Below are positions 36,212 through 43,904 of a stretch of 64,000 nucleotides of DNA, piece after piece. Numbering within the stretch: the stretch's first letter is position 1; every line of letters begins with the position of its first letter. Source of the stretch: Paenibacillus tundrae (lineage in GTDB: Bacteria > Bacillota > Bacilli > Paenibacillales > Paenibacillaceae); NCBI RefSeq assembly GCF_030812775.1, contig NZ_JAUSTI010000014.1, positions 62,001 to 126,000 of the forward strand. Reading direction: 5' to 3'. Both the position numbers and the translations under genes were made by a program. Below the pieces are notes generated by a model. It searched no databases. It was not told the DNA's origin and was given only the letters and a program-made list of their open reading frames with translations.

Positions 36212-36697
36212 TTACTTTCTCTTAGCAGGTCTCCATTTAAAGCCGCAGTTCATACAGCCGTTAACAATTTCACTTCTTCCAGCGAACCCGACCAGGATAC
36301 TTACAGGTAAAGAAGTAAACATTGATATCCCGCAAATAACTCCGATGATCGCTAATATAGCTCCAAATGATCCATCTCCAGTACTACTTCCACCACTAAT
36401 TCCACCAATTTCGATTCTTGCATTCGATTGAAAATAAAAAGCTACAATCGTACCAATTAACACTAATAGGAAAGGAAATAACCCCATCCATCCCAGAGTT
36501 TTAAACATGTTTGCGAAACTGTACCCTCTTTTGTTAGCTACTACTTGCTGTGACTTGCATTTGCGACATGCAACAGCTTTATTTGCAGTGTTCGGTTGCC
36601 TCTCTGCTCCCCCTGTTTGACTTTCAATAGCCCTGTTAGCTTGGGCGGGCGTTGTCCTGTTGGGACTTTTGACGGTTGATCTCGTAGTACTTTGCAA
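36212..36697 (-). CDS. membrane protein with split zinc-ribbon
   Basis: A 161-residue protein with a polar Thr/Asn/Ala-rich N-terminus, a CxxC pair (Cys44, Cys47 in ACRKCKS), and two transmembrane helices (about 70-90 and 112-140) joined by a Gly/Ser loop. A second CxxC (Cys148, Cys151 in GCMNCGFKW) lies before a basic tail. The two pairs could form one zinc site on the cytoplasmic face. The start is TTG, eleven bases after GGAGGG. Function unknown. It has its own terminator. Confidence 0.7.
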   Translation of the reverse strand: MQSTTRSTVKSPNRTTPAQANRAIESQTGGAERQPNTANKAVACRKCKSQQVVANKRGYSFANMFKTLGWMGLFPFLLVLIGTIVAFYFQSNARIEIGGISGGSSTGDGSFGAILAIIGVICGISMFTSLPVSILVGFAGRSEIVNGCMNCGFKWRPAKRK

Positions 36698-36954
36698 TTC
36701 TTTTGACTCCCTCCTGATGCTTTATTGTAGGTATATTGAACTATTCGGCAAAACTTTCCAAACTCCTCTTTACGGCCTTCGTATTTATGTTCGCGCCTTA
36801 TTAAACATGGAGCGACCATTAATAGTAAGGGGTTGATGACTATGAAATAGCAAGCAAATAGTACTGAAAATGCACATCCCTCCATTATCACAATGGACAA
36901 GCACTTATGCATATTGGAAAAGATGAATAAACAGAGATTGAAAGCCTACTTTAA

Positions 36955-36988
36955 ACAAAAAAAGACACGGAAGAACAACTCCGTGCCT
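36955..36988 (-). terminator. terminator downstream of rlmD
   Basis: On the minus strand GGCACGGA-gttgttct-TCCGTGTC is followed by TTTTTTTG. It lies about 190 bp beyond the rlmD stop. Confidence 0.75.
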
Positions 36989-37168
36989 TTAGAAAGCAAA
37001 TACCTCGCTTAACCGAACTTGACGTTGACGATAAAACAAGTCTTGAAGCAGGTACTTCAAAGACTTATTCAGAAAATTGAAGTAAATGAAGACGGTTCAA
37101 TCAAAGCCATACATTACAACATTTCCCGTCCTCAATCCGTAAGAACGTTAAAACAAAAAGGGACGTAA
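36985..37168 (+). pseudogene. C-terminal remnant of a serine recombinase, frameshifted
   Basis: The + strand reads AFRKQIPRLTELDVDDK in one frame. After an A4 run at 37033-37036 it continues in the next frame as KQVLKQVLQRLIQKIEVNED then GSIKAIHYNISRPQS and a stop. This is the typical end of a large serine recombinase (QKIEV-x-x-DGSIK-x-x-HY). The catalytic part is gone. The stop lies six bases from the rlmD stop on the other strand. The rest of 36698-37173 shows nothing clear. Confidence 0.55.
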
Positions 37169-37173
37169 CGGAA

Positions 37174-38904
37174 CTAATCCTGCCCCTTCCATTTTAACAT
37201 CGCTACGCTCTCCACATGATTTGTGTGCGGGAACATATCAACCGGCGTAACTTCTACCGTTTGGTATCCACCATCCTCCAGCACTCGCAGGTCGCGTGCC
37301 AACGTACTTGGGTTACAACTCACGTACACTACGCGCTCCGGCTTCATCTCCAAAATCGTATTGAGCAAACGCGGGTCACAGCCCTTACGCGGCGGATCAA
37401 CGACGATGACATCAGCTTCGATGCCTTGTTCTTTCCAGCGTGGAATCACGTCTTCAGATGCACCGACTTCGAACTTCACGTTTTTCATCTCGTTCAACAT
37501 CGCATTGCTACGCGCATCCTCAATAGCCTCAGGTACAATTTCAACCCCGTACACCTGATCCGCATGCTGTGCGAGGAAAAGAGAGATTGTACCGATACCG
37601 CAATACGCGTCAATAACCGTTTCTTTGCCGCTGAGTCCAGCGTACTCTACCGTTTTTCCATACAGCACTTCCGTCTGAACCGGGTTTACCTGATAGAATG
37701 AACGAGCTGAGATTGCAAATTGCACATCGCCAATAAAGTCATAGATCACATCGCGACCCCAAAGGACTCGCGTCTCATCCCCAAAGATGACATTTGTCTG
37801 TTTCTTATTCACGTTCTGACAGATGCTCGCCACATGCGGGATCGCTTCACGGATACTGCCAATCCACTCATCCTTGTAAGGAATGTCCTTACCATTGGTA
37901 ACGAGCACGAGCATCATCTCGCCTGTACGGAACGCCTTTTTCACAACGACATGACGCAGCAGTCCACGGCCAGTCTCTTCGTTATACGCACTAATTCCAA
38001 AATGACTGCCGATCTCCTTCACCTTCGCAACCACTTCGTCGTTGTGCTCATGCTGGATGAGGCATGTCTCCATGTCGATAATACGGTGGCTACCTTTGGC
38101 ATAAAATCCACCCACTAGTCCACCTTCGGTTACACCAATCGGCACCTGTGCCTTATTGCGATAACGCCAAGGCTCGGTCATGCCCATCGTAGGGAGTACG
38201 CGAATCCCCTGCGCTGTGTCTTCCTCGTTCATGACACCTTCAAGACGCAGACGGATGCGATTGCTTTCGTTGCTGTTGGCATCGGACAAAGCCTGTCCAG
38301 TTGTCTCATTTGCATACTGTTCTGACTGTCCCGCCAACGTCTCCGCGTCCTCCACCAATACATTCAGCTTACCAATCCGCTGCAAATTATCCACCACGAG
38401 CTGGCGTTTCCACGCAAGCTGTCCGGCATAACTCATATGCTGGATCTGACAGCCGCCGCACTGATCATAAATTGGACAAGGTGCGGATACTCGATCTGGG
38501 CTCGCCTTCACGATCTCCAGAAGTTTGGCGTAACCATATTGCTTCTTGGTTTTCATCACGCGTACACGTACCGTCTCACCCGGAAGTGCTCCTTGTACAA
38601 AAAGGGTATACCCATTGGCACGGCCTACGCCCTCACCATCATGGTTCATGCCAATAATGTCAATGACCGTCTCTTCATTTTTGCTAACGGGCAATCCTTC
38701 GATAGACGCAGATTCACGCACACGCCCCTGTGGACGAACGGTAGAAAGAGATGCGCCTTGTGGCCGCCCCCCCTTCCCCTGCTGACGTGTAGATGGACGA
38801 GATGATTGACTCGACTGACGGGATGCTGAAGCGTTCCCTTGCCCCTGAGAGGCAGCCGAATTCCGGCGGTTTTTTCCACGACCGCTGCGGTTCGTATTAG
38901 ACAA
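37174..38904 (-). CDS. rlmD: 23S rRNA (uracil-5-)-methyltransferase, RlmD/RlmCD type
   Basis: A 576-residue SAM-dependent enzyme that methylates uracil C5 in 23S rRNA. A TRAM RNA-binding domain covers about 75-133. The iron-sulfur cysteines are Cys143, Cys149 and Cys152 (CPIYDQCGGC), with a fourth in METCLIQHEHND. SAM motifs are DAYCGIGTISLFLA and VDPPRKGCD. The catalytic Cys is near residue 530 in VSCNPSTLARDL. Oddities: an 80-residue disordered Ser/Arg/Gln/Gly-rich N-terminal extension, and a polar insertion near 185-235. The start is TTG with a weak purine-rich SD. Together with the dagK gene upstream it keeps the B. subtilis yerQ-yefA order. Confidence 0.92.
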   Translation of the reverse strand: MSNTNRSGRGKNRRNSAASQGQGNASASRQSSQSSRPSTRQQGKGGRPQGASLSTVRPQGRVRESASIEGLPVSKNEETVIDIIGMNHDGEGVGRANGYTLFVQGALPGETVRVRVMKTKKQYGYAKLLEIVKASPDRVSAPCPIYDQCGGCQIQHMSYAGQLAWKRQLVVDNLQRIGKLNVLVEDAETLAGQSEQYANETTGQALSDANSNESNRIRLRLEGVMNEEDTAQGIRVLPTMGMTEPWRYRNKAQVPIGVTEGGLVGGFYAKGSHRIIDMETCLIQHEHNDEVVAKVKEIGSHFGISAYNEETGRGLLRHVVVKKAFRTGEMMLVLVTNGKDIPYKDEWIGSIREAIPHVASICQNVNKKQTNVIFGDETRVLWGRDVIYDFIGDVQFAISARSFYQVNPVQTEVLYGKTVEYAGLSGKETVIDAYCGIGTISLFLAQHADQVYGVEIVPEAIEDARSNAMLNEMKNVKFEVGASEDVIPRWKEQGIEADVIVVDPPRKGCDPRLLNTILEMKPERVVYVSCNPSTLARDLRVLEDGGYQTVEVTPVDMFPHTNHVESVAMLKWKGQD

Positions 38905-38942
38905 CGTACATTCACTTCTTTCTTCTTAATATATAATCAACT

Positions 38943-39137
38943 CTAACGAACCTGAGACACCTTATTCACATCAAAAATAACGTTCCAAAATTCTAACGAA
39001 CTTCAGAGACGTTATTTCATTCTACAGTGGTGTTTCCATATCTTTTTAGATCATTTCAGCCTAAATAGCGATGCTGAGATTCGTTAGGTTTCTAATTCTA
39101 CTCATTTCGCCAGAATAAGGCTTCCTGGGTTCGTTAG
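38943..39137. repeat. four-copy nested inverted repeat
   Basis: Four copies of a 25-26 bp unit that begins CTAACGAA and ends near CTTATTC or TTATTTC: forward at 38943-38967 and 38993-39018, reverse at 39062-39087 and 39113-39137. Copy 1 can pair with copy 4 and copy 2 with copy 3, giving one large nested hairpin. It occupies most of the 38905-39265 gap between rlmD and dagK. A further imperfect inverted repeat (39178-39192 with 39237-39251) sits next to the dagK stop. Confidence 0.75.
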
Positions 39138-39265
39138 CACGAACCCCATGAGATTATACGTGATCTTAGCAATCGCCGCAACTGGAAAAGCTCTACGATG
39201 AAGCACTCAGTCTATCGACTCGTCCATGTAGCAGGTAGCGCTTCTAGTTGCAGCTTCCACTCATA

Positions 39266-40147
39266 TCAACGGTATAACATAAGATGGTGACGTAGGTTCT
39301 TAAACGTTGCTGGCAACGTACCGCCCAGCTCTCCATCCAGATTCAGTTGCACATAGCCTGGTGAAGTCACTTCCATATAGTCCGTCTGGAAATGAACAAC
39401 TTTCTTATCATTTAGGTGTTCACCACGCAATGCAAGCGTGACAAGGCGGATCATGTCCGCCAGGTTACATTTGCGAACACCGATGACATCAAATAGTCCA
39501 TCATCAATCGTCGCACCTGGGGCAAGCTTCTCGAAGCCACCAACGGAGTTCGTATTAGCGATCAAGAACAACATGAATTCATCATGAATTTCCTCCTGAC
39601 CTGCCGCGCGGATAATTAGCTCCTGCGGAGACAGGCTCGCCATTTTCTCAATGCCCTTCATATAATAGGCCAATTGCCCAATCATCGTTTTGAGACGGCT
39701 TGGCACTTCGTAGGTCAGCTCAGTCAATGAACCTCCACCTGCGATGTTGATAAAATATTTATCGTTCACCTTCCCAAGATCCAGAGGACGAAGCTGTTGG
39801 TTAATCACCAGATCCACATAATCCTCCCACTGTCTTGGAATTCCCAGTGCACGCGCAAAATCATTGGTCGTTCCGAGTGGAAACACGCCTAATGGTGGAC
39901 GATTCTCACGCTCAGCCATACCGTTGATGACTTCATATAGCGTCCCATCGCCGCCAGCAGCAATAATCATATCGTATCCACGCTCAATGGCGAGTTCCGC
40001 TTCCCGGGTTGCATCTCCCTCACCCGTTGTTGCATGACATGAAGCTTCAATACCGCCCTGATCCAAACGCTGCAAAATATCAGCCAGACGTTTCTTCATT
40101 TCTTCCCGGCCTGAGGTCGGATTATATATTAAACGAGCTTTTTTCAT
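39266..40147 (-). CDS. dagK: diacylglycerol kinase (DagK/YerQ)
   Basis: A 293-residue soluble lipid kinase of the DgkB/YerQ type. It phosphorylates diacylglycerol so that lipid from lipoteichoic acid synthesis returns to phospholipid. ARLIYNPTSGRE opens the protein. The ATP-binding signature is AAGGDGTLYEVINGM, followed by PLGTTNDFARALGIP and INIAGGGSLTEL. The C-terminal beta domain has LDGELGGTLPATF. I chose the ATG at 40147, eight bases after AGGTGG; a GTG four codons upstream is less well spaced. Its position next to rlmD matches the Bacillus yer cluster. Confidence 0.93.
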   Translation of the reverse strand: MKKARLIYNPTSGREEMKKRLADILQRLDQGGIEASCHATTGEGDATREAELAIERGYDMIIAAGGDGTLYEVINGMAERENRPPLGVFPLGTTNDFARALGIPRQWEDYVDLVINQQLRPLDLGKVNDKYFINIAGGGSLTELTYEVPSRLKTMIGQLAYYMKGIEKMASLSPQELIIRAAGQEEIHDEFMLFLIANTNSVGGFEKLAPGATIDDGLFDVIGVRKCNLADMIRLVTLALRGEHLNDKKVVHFQTDYMEVTSPGYVQLNLDGELGGTLPATFKNLRHHLMLYR

Positions 40148-40766
40148 CTCATACGCCACCTATTCCACATTATGCATGAGTCTGTACGATCTCATTCTCA
40201 TTAGCTTTCATTGTAAGCCTCTTGCGCTATCCAGAATTTACCCAATTCATCCCATCCGTTAATCATGCCTTAACAATGTTGTTACCCTATATCTATGCTT
40301 AAGGAATTCCGTCTCATTCCCTAAGCCTTTATATTACATCATATCATCAAATGTGAACTTGTCCTAGCCTGCTAGCCACAAGTATTTTTTCAGATATATG
40401 GTTTGCTGACACAGTATATATATGTATACAGGTACATATTAACAAAGTAAGTTGATTTAGAACAATCCCTTTGATCGTTAGGATACATATTCATCTATAC
40501 CCACTGTCCCTATCATCTGACCTGCCTTGGATTTTGCCGAACAACATTTGAGTGAAGTAAGTAAACCATCAATCTCTCCCATCAATCTTTCATTCTGCCC
40601 GTCTGAGTAGGAAATAGACCATGCTTCAACCAGTTATGCCTTCTATTTTTCTATATTTTTACATAAAACCAGAATGGAACAACAATATAATCAATACTTT
40701 TCTAATATATTCATACTGCATCCTGCAACAATCTGACTAAAAAATCACATATGAAGGAGTATCAAA
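40148..40766. other. 620-bp AT-rich intergenic region
   Basis: No credible gene, hairpin or repeat was found. The dagK promoter (-) and that of the NLP toxin (+) must lie here. A TATAAT at 40686-40691, about 80 bp before the toxin ATG, could be its -10 but lacks a good -35. Confidence 0.4.
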
Positions 40767-41483
40767 ATGAAAAAATACTTACTCATGCTTATGGTTTCGT
40801 TATTAGCTTGCATTTCAATAGTCCCTACTGCTGGAGCAGCAGAGATTAATCATGACCAAGTTACCGGGTTCCAAGAAGTCGTTCCCGCCACGGTAACCCA
40901 AAAAGCAGCCAAAAAGTTTCAACCCTATCTAAAAGTCTTCCACGGATGTGTGCCTTTCCCTGCAGTTAATCAACAGGGCGATACAAGTGCAGGCTTGCAA
41001 ACTTCTGGTGCATCGAATGGTCAATGCAATTCAAGCTCGGGGCAAATTTACTCCCGCTCGGCATGGCACAATGGTGTATGGGCAATAATGTATGCGTGGT
41101 ATTTCCCTAAAGATTCCCCTTCTCCAGGACTCGGTCATCGTCACGATTGGGAAGGAATTGTTGTATGGCTAGATAATCCCGCAGCAGCCAATCCACAAGT
41201 CCTCTCAATTGCGTATTCCGGTCACGGGAGATTCACTAACGTTACACCAAATAGCAGCAATATGAAAGGTAACAATCCGTTAATTAGTTATAATAGTACT
41301 TGGCCTCTTAATCACGAGCTCGGAATTACTGGGGTAGTTGGTGGAACGCAGCCTTTGATCGGATGGGATGATCTAACTCCAGCTGCACGGGATGCTTTAA
41401 ACACTACAGACTTTGGAAGTGCTAACGTTCCAATGAACGATCACAATTTTACGAATAACTTAAACAAAGCCTGGTTTCAATAA
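40767..41483 (+). CDS. secreted NLP toxin (NPP1 / necrosis-inducing type)
   Basis: A 238-residue secreted Nep1-like protein. NLPs bind sphingolipids in plant membranes, lyse eudicot cells and trigger immunity. The signal peptide ends at AGA-A (cleavage after residue 24). The family heptapeptide GHRHDWE is intact at residues 123-129. The paired cysteines of type 1 NLPs are Cys61 (HGCVPFPAV) and Cys87 (GQCNSS). WAIMYAWYFPKDSPS is also conserved. All hallmark residues are present, so it should be active; cytolysis itself is inferred. AAGGAG precedes the ATG. It is monocistronic, with a terminator just after the stop. Confidence 0.95.
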   Translation: MKKYLLMLMVSLLACISIVPTAGAAEINHDQVTGFQEVVPATVTQKAAKKFQPYLKVFHGCVPFPAVNQQGDTSAGLQTSGASNGQCNSSSGQIYSRSAWHNGVWAIMYAWYFPKDSPSPGLGHRHDWEGIVVWLDNPAAANPQVLSIAYSGHGRFTNVTPNSSNMKGNNPLISYNSTWPLNHELGITGVVGGTQPLIGWDDLTPAARDALNTTDFGSANVPMNDHNFTNNLNKAWFQ

Positions 41484-41493
41484 TTTAAACGAA

Positions 41494-41524
41494 AATAGGC
41501 TAAGCCATTAAGGCTTAGCCTATT
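41494..41524. terminator. 13-bp perfect hairpin after the NLP gene
   Basis: AATAGGCTAAGCC and GGCTTAGCCTATT around a 5-nt loop; only a weak T-rich tail follows. It lies between the converging NLP and CbiX genes. Confidence 0.75.
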
Positions 41525-41553
41525 CACTATCCTATTATCCTACAGGAAATTTC

Positions 41554-42324
41554 CTAGCAGGCTCGCTCTAATAATATCCGAATCTGCCGTTCCAGCCACT
41601 GACCTAAGAGCGGATGTGGCAACAGTGTCTCACCGATATATGCATAACTCAGATCCTTCAGGCGCTCTGGAATAACGTTCATGGTGAAATAACCGGCACT
41701 CAAAAACAGCGGCGCCACGATCACTCGGCTCCCTCGCTCTTCACTCCAATACTTCGCCTTATCATACACACTCTCCGGGTTAAGCAAAGCATAATCGGTG
41801 TGTGCTACACCACTAACTTCACGAACCCGTTCCGCAAGTGAAGCAATACCTGCTTCCCAGCGCTGACGGAAACCATCACGGATACTTCCATGACCCACCA
41901 GCAAAATCGTTTCATGCTCAGGCTCCTGTGATAGTGACTTCACCTTATCCCACACCATAACAGCGATATCAGGGTCGTTATCGACCGGATAGCCGAAGTG
42001 TACCTTGGCTGTGACATGGAACGGTTCCAGATCAGTTTCGCGTTCTGGCGCGTCTTTGGCGCCAATCGCATACTCTATCTCATCCACATGCGTACTGCCT
42101 GAGGATACAAATAGAGGTACAACTAAGAGATCAGTAACGCCTTGTGCTTCCAGTCGGTCGATACCGTCCTGGATCAGGCGTCCTTCCACAAGTTCAAGAA
42201 AACCGGCTTCAACAGGCATAGCCTCAGGTAAGTTTAATTGAGCGATCGCGTCATCGACGGAGTCTACCCAAGTCTGCTCCTGAGAGCCGTGACTAATGAT
42301 AAGTACACCCGGCTTCTTCATCAT
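41554..42324 (-). CDS. two-domain CbiX/SirB-like chelatase
   Basis: A 256-residue protein with two copies of the CbiX fold, as in sirohydrochlorin ferrochelatase or cobaltochelatase enzymes. The first copy has the metal-site His12 in LIISHGSQ, and the second repeats it as LLVGHGS near residue 144. STHVDEIEYAI and SAGYFTMNVIPERL are equivalent second-His regions. It should insert iron or cobalt into sirohydrochlorin in siroheme or cobalamin synthesis. No other siroheme gene is adjacent. Its ATG overlaps the yerC stop by one base (TAATG), so the two are translationally coupled. Confidence 0.85.
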   Translation of the reverse strand: MMKKPGVLIISHGSQEQTWVDSVDDAIAQLNLPEAMPVEAGFLELVEGRLIQDGIDRLEAQGVTDLLVVPLFVSSGSTHVDEIEYAIGAKDAPERETDLEPFHVTAKVHFGYPVDNDPDIAVMVWDKVKSLSQEPEHETILLVGHGSIRDGFRQRWEAGIASLAERVREVSGVAHTDYALLNPESVYDKAKYWSEERGSRVIVAPLFLSAGYFTMNVIPERLKDLSYAYIGETLLPHPLLGQWLERQIRILLERAC

Positions 42325-42614
42325 TAGCGTCCCAGACGTTCCAAAGTCATTTTATATCCATCGTTACCATAGTTCAGGCAACGTTTAACGCGGGAAATCG
42401 TCGCAGTGCTTGCGCCTGTCTCCGCTTCAATCTGATTATACGTGTTGCCTTTACCAAGCATACGGGCAACTTCCAAACGTTGAGACATCGATTGAATCTC
42501 ATTTACTGTGCATAGATCATCAAAGAACACATAACATTCTTCAATATCTTTCAGTGTTAAGATCGCTTCGAATAATTGCTCAATACTTTTATCATTTAGC
42601 TTTTTCAGCTGCAT
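42324..42614 (-). CDS. yerC: YerC/YecD family TrpR-like protein
   Basis: A 96-residue DNA-binding protein of the TrpR/YerC/YecD family. The helix-turn-helix is GNTYNQIEAETGASTATISR followed by VKRCLNYG. The first half has the conserved DLCTVNEIQSMSQRLEVARML helices that form the TrpR-like dimer core. In Bacillus, yerC lies in the yerB-yerC region. Here a YerB-like gene is 6 kb away and dagK/rlmD 2 kb away, so parts of that neighbourhood persist. The target is unknown. Confidence 0.9.
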   Translation of the reverse strand: MQLKKLNDKSIEQLFEAILTLKDIEECYVFFDDLCTVNEIQSMSQRLEVARMLGKGNTYNQIEAETGASTATISRVKRCLNYGNDGYKMTLERLGR

Positions 42615-42736
42615 TTTATCATCATCCCCTAGCGGTTACTGTGTACCCCCATTGTACGCATCCTGAGTTGGTATTTCAAGCGTTAACGATTTCACGCAGT
42701 GCAGAATAAAAATACATGTTACCGTTTTCAAAAGAA

Positions 42737-42841
42737 CTATTGTCCTCCCACCGCGTACAACTCGTAATAATCCCGCAGTATATCCAGTTTTTCGCCTGTA
42801 TATTCCCGATTAAATATGTAGGGTTTTAACCATCCTAATTG
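42737..42841 (-). pseudogene. orphan C-terminal coding fragment
   Basis: On the minus strand a frame bounded upstream by TAA reads QLGWLKPYIFNREYTGEKLD followed by ILRDYYELYAVGGQ and TAG. Its composition is clearly protein-like but there is no start codon or SD. It looks like the surviving end of a lost gene; the family is not recognised. The remainder of 42615-43062 shows only AT-rich sequence. Confidence 0.35.
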
Positions 42842-43062
42842 TTACAATTTTGTGTCGGAACTACCGAATGCGTCATAAAATCCCCTCTAATGCCCTGCGC
42901 CCAAATCCGCAAATATCCCGTTTTCCGTGACACCCGCCTACGCCGTCTCTCCGCGAATGACATACAGTATAGCAAAAGGGAGTTCCATCTCGGCCTTGTT
43001 ATGTACGTTTGACACCAAGCTGAGGGAACGCAATTCCGAAATCCAACATAGAAGGAACGTGA

Positions 43063-43704
43063 TTGTTTATGCCACAGCATTATTATCACCGCCAGCCTAC
43101 GCCACGGCAACGTCCGTCTTCCCACCCACATCGGCAACGGCAGGCTTATACTTCAGCCTATGCACCGCCAGGGGTTATCCAACGTTCATTAAATGAAGCT
43201 CCGGTTCAATCCATGTATCCTGGCGTGGAACCCTATTATCCAAACTTCGCAGAGGTGGAAGCATCTGGACTGGTTCCTTATGGGCAAGGCGCACCTGCCC
43301 CTAATTTTTATGCCGGAGGCGCCCCAGTTAGTGCCCCCATTCCAGTTCCAGAACCTGCATCATCGGGTAGCTCTGGGTTCTCACTCGCCAACATCGGTGA
43401 ATTAAAAGGAATGATCGACCGTTTCGGCGGTATTGATGGCATCATGAGCGGTATCGGCAAAATGCAAAAGGTTGTTGGCGGTATTCAACAAATGGCTCCA
43501 ATGATGAAACTGGTGATGGGAATTCTGCCGTTTGGTAAAGGGAAAAACAATAACAGCGAGGCAGATGCGGATTATGAGGAATATTCTTCGCCTCGGCCAC
43601 GTAAACGCCGCAAAAAAACGACAACAACTCCTCGTCGCCGTAGCAACACGGTCAAACGCAAAACAAGTCCCACCAAACGTCGTCCCAAAAGTAGCAAACG
43701 TTAA
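43063..43704 (+). CDS. YqfQ/VrrA-like protein
   Basis: A 213-residue protein of low complexity at both ends. Residues 1-110 are rich in His, Gln, Arg, Tyr and Pro. The middle (about 115-165) has a hydrophobic Gly/Met segment, FSLANIGELKGMIDRFGGID then GIMSGIGKMQKVVGGIQQMA, like the conserved core of the Bacillus YqfQ/VrrA family. The tail is strongly basic (RPRKRRKKTTTTPRRR). A spore or envelope role is reported for the family, and the assignment here is tentative. TTG at 43063 is six bases after AAGGA; ATG at 43069 is the alternative. Confidence 0.7.
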   Translation: MFMPQHYYHRQPTPRQRPSSHPHRQRQAYTSAYAPPGVIQRSLNEAPVQSMYPGVEPYYPNFAEVEASGLVPYGQGAPAPNFYAGGAPVSAPIPVPEPASSGSSGFSLANIGELKGMIDRFGGIDGIMSGIGKMQKVVGGIQQMAPMMKLVMGILPFGKGKNNNSEADADYEEYSSPRPRKRRKKTTTTPRRRSNTVKRKTSPTKRRPKSSKR

Positions 43705-43714
43705 CGCCCGCTTT

Positions 43715-43750
43715 GGCACCTTCTTGAAGAAAGAAGGTGCCTTCATTTTT
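43715..43750 (+). terminator. rho-independent terminator
   Basis: GGCACCTTCTT and AAGAAGGTGCC form an 11-bp perfect stem, followed by TTCATTTTTC. Confidence 0.85.
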
Positions 43751-43765
43751 CTCTATTTTAATTAA

Positions 43766-43802
43766 GAACTTATGTTCTTATTCATCTAAATTAAGGTATA
43801 CT
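43766..43802 (+). promoter_or_regulatory. LexA-like palindrome over the alkC promoter
   Basis: AAGAAC-TTAT-GTTCTT is a perfect dyad whose GAAC-N4-GTTC core (43766-43777) matches the Gram-positive SOS box core. It overlaps the -35 position of a promoter with TATACT at 43797-43802. Confidence 0.5.
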
Positions 43803-43904
43803 ATATATGTTAACCCAACCATTGCGCATATTTAGTTGGTCGGACATATTGAACATAACCCATAACTGAACTTAGCCATTACATAAGAAACAAGGAGGCA
43901 GACT

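Noticed and set aside
36541..36912. Minus-strand frame upstream of the zinc-ribbon membrane protein
   Set aside because: Overlaps that gene in another frame for half its length, and no SD precedes its start.
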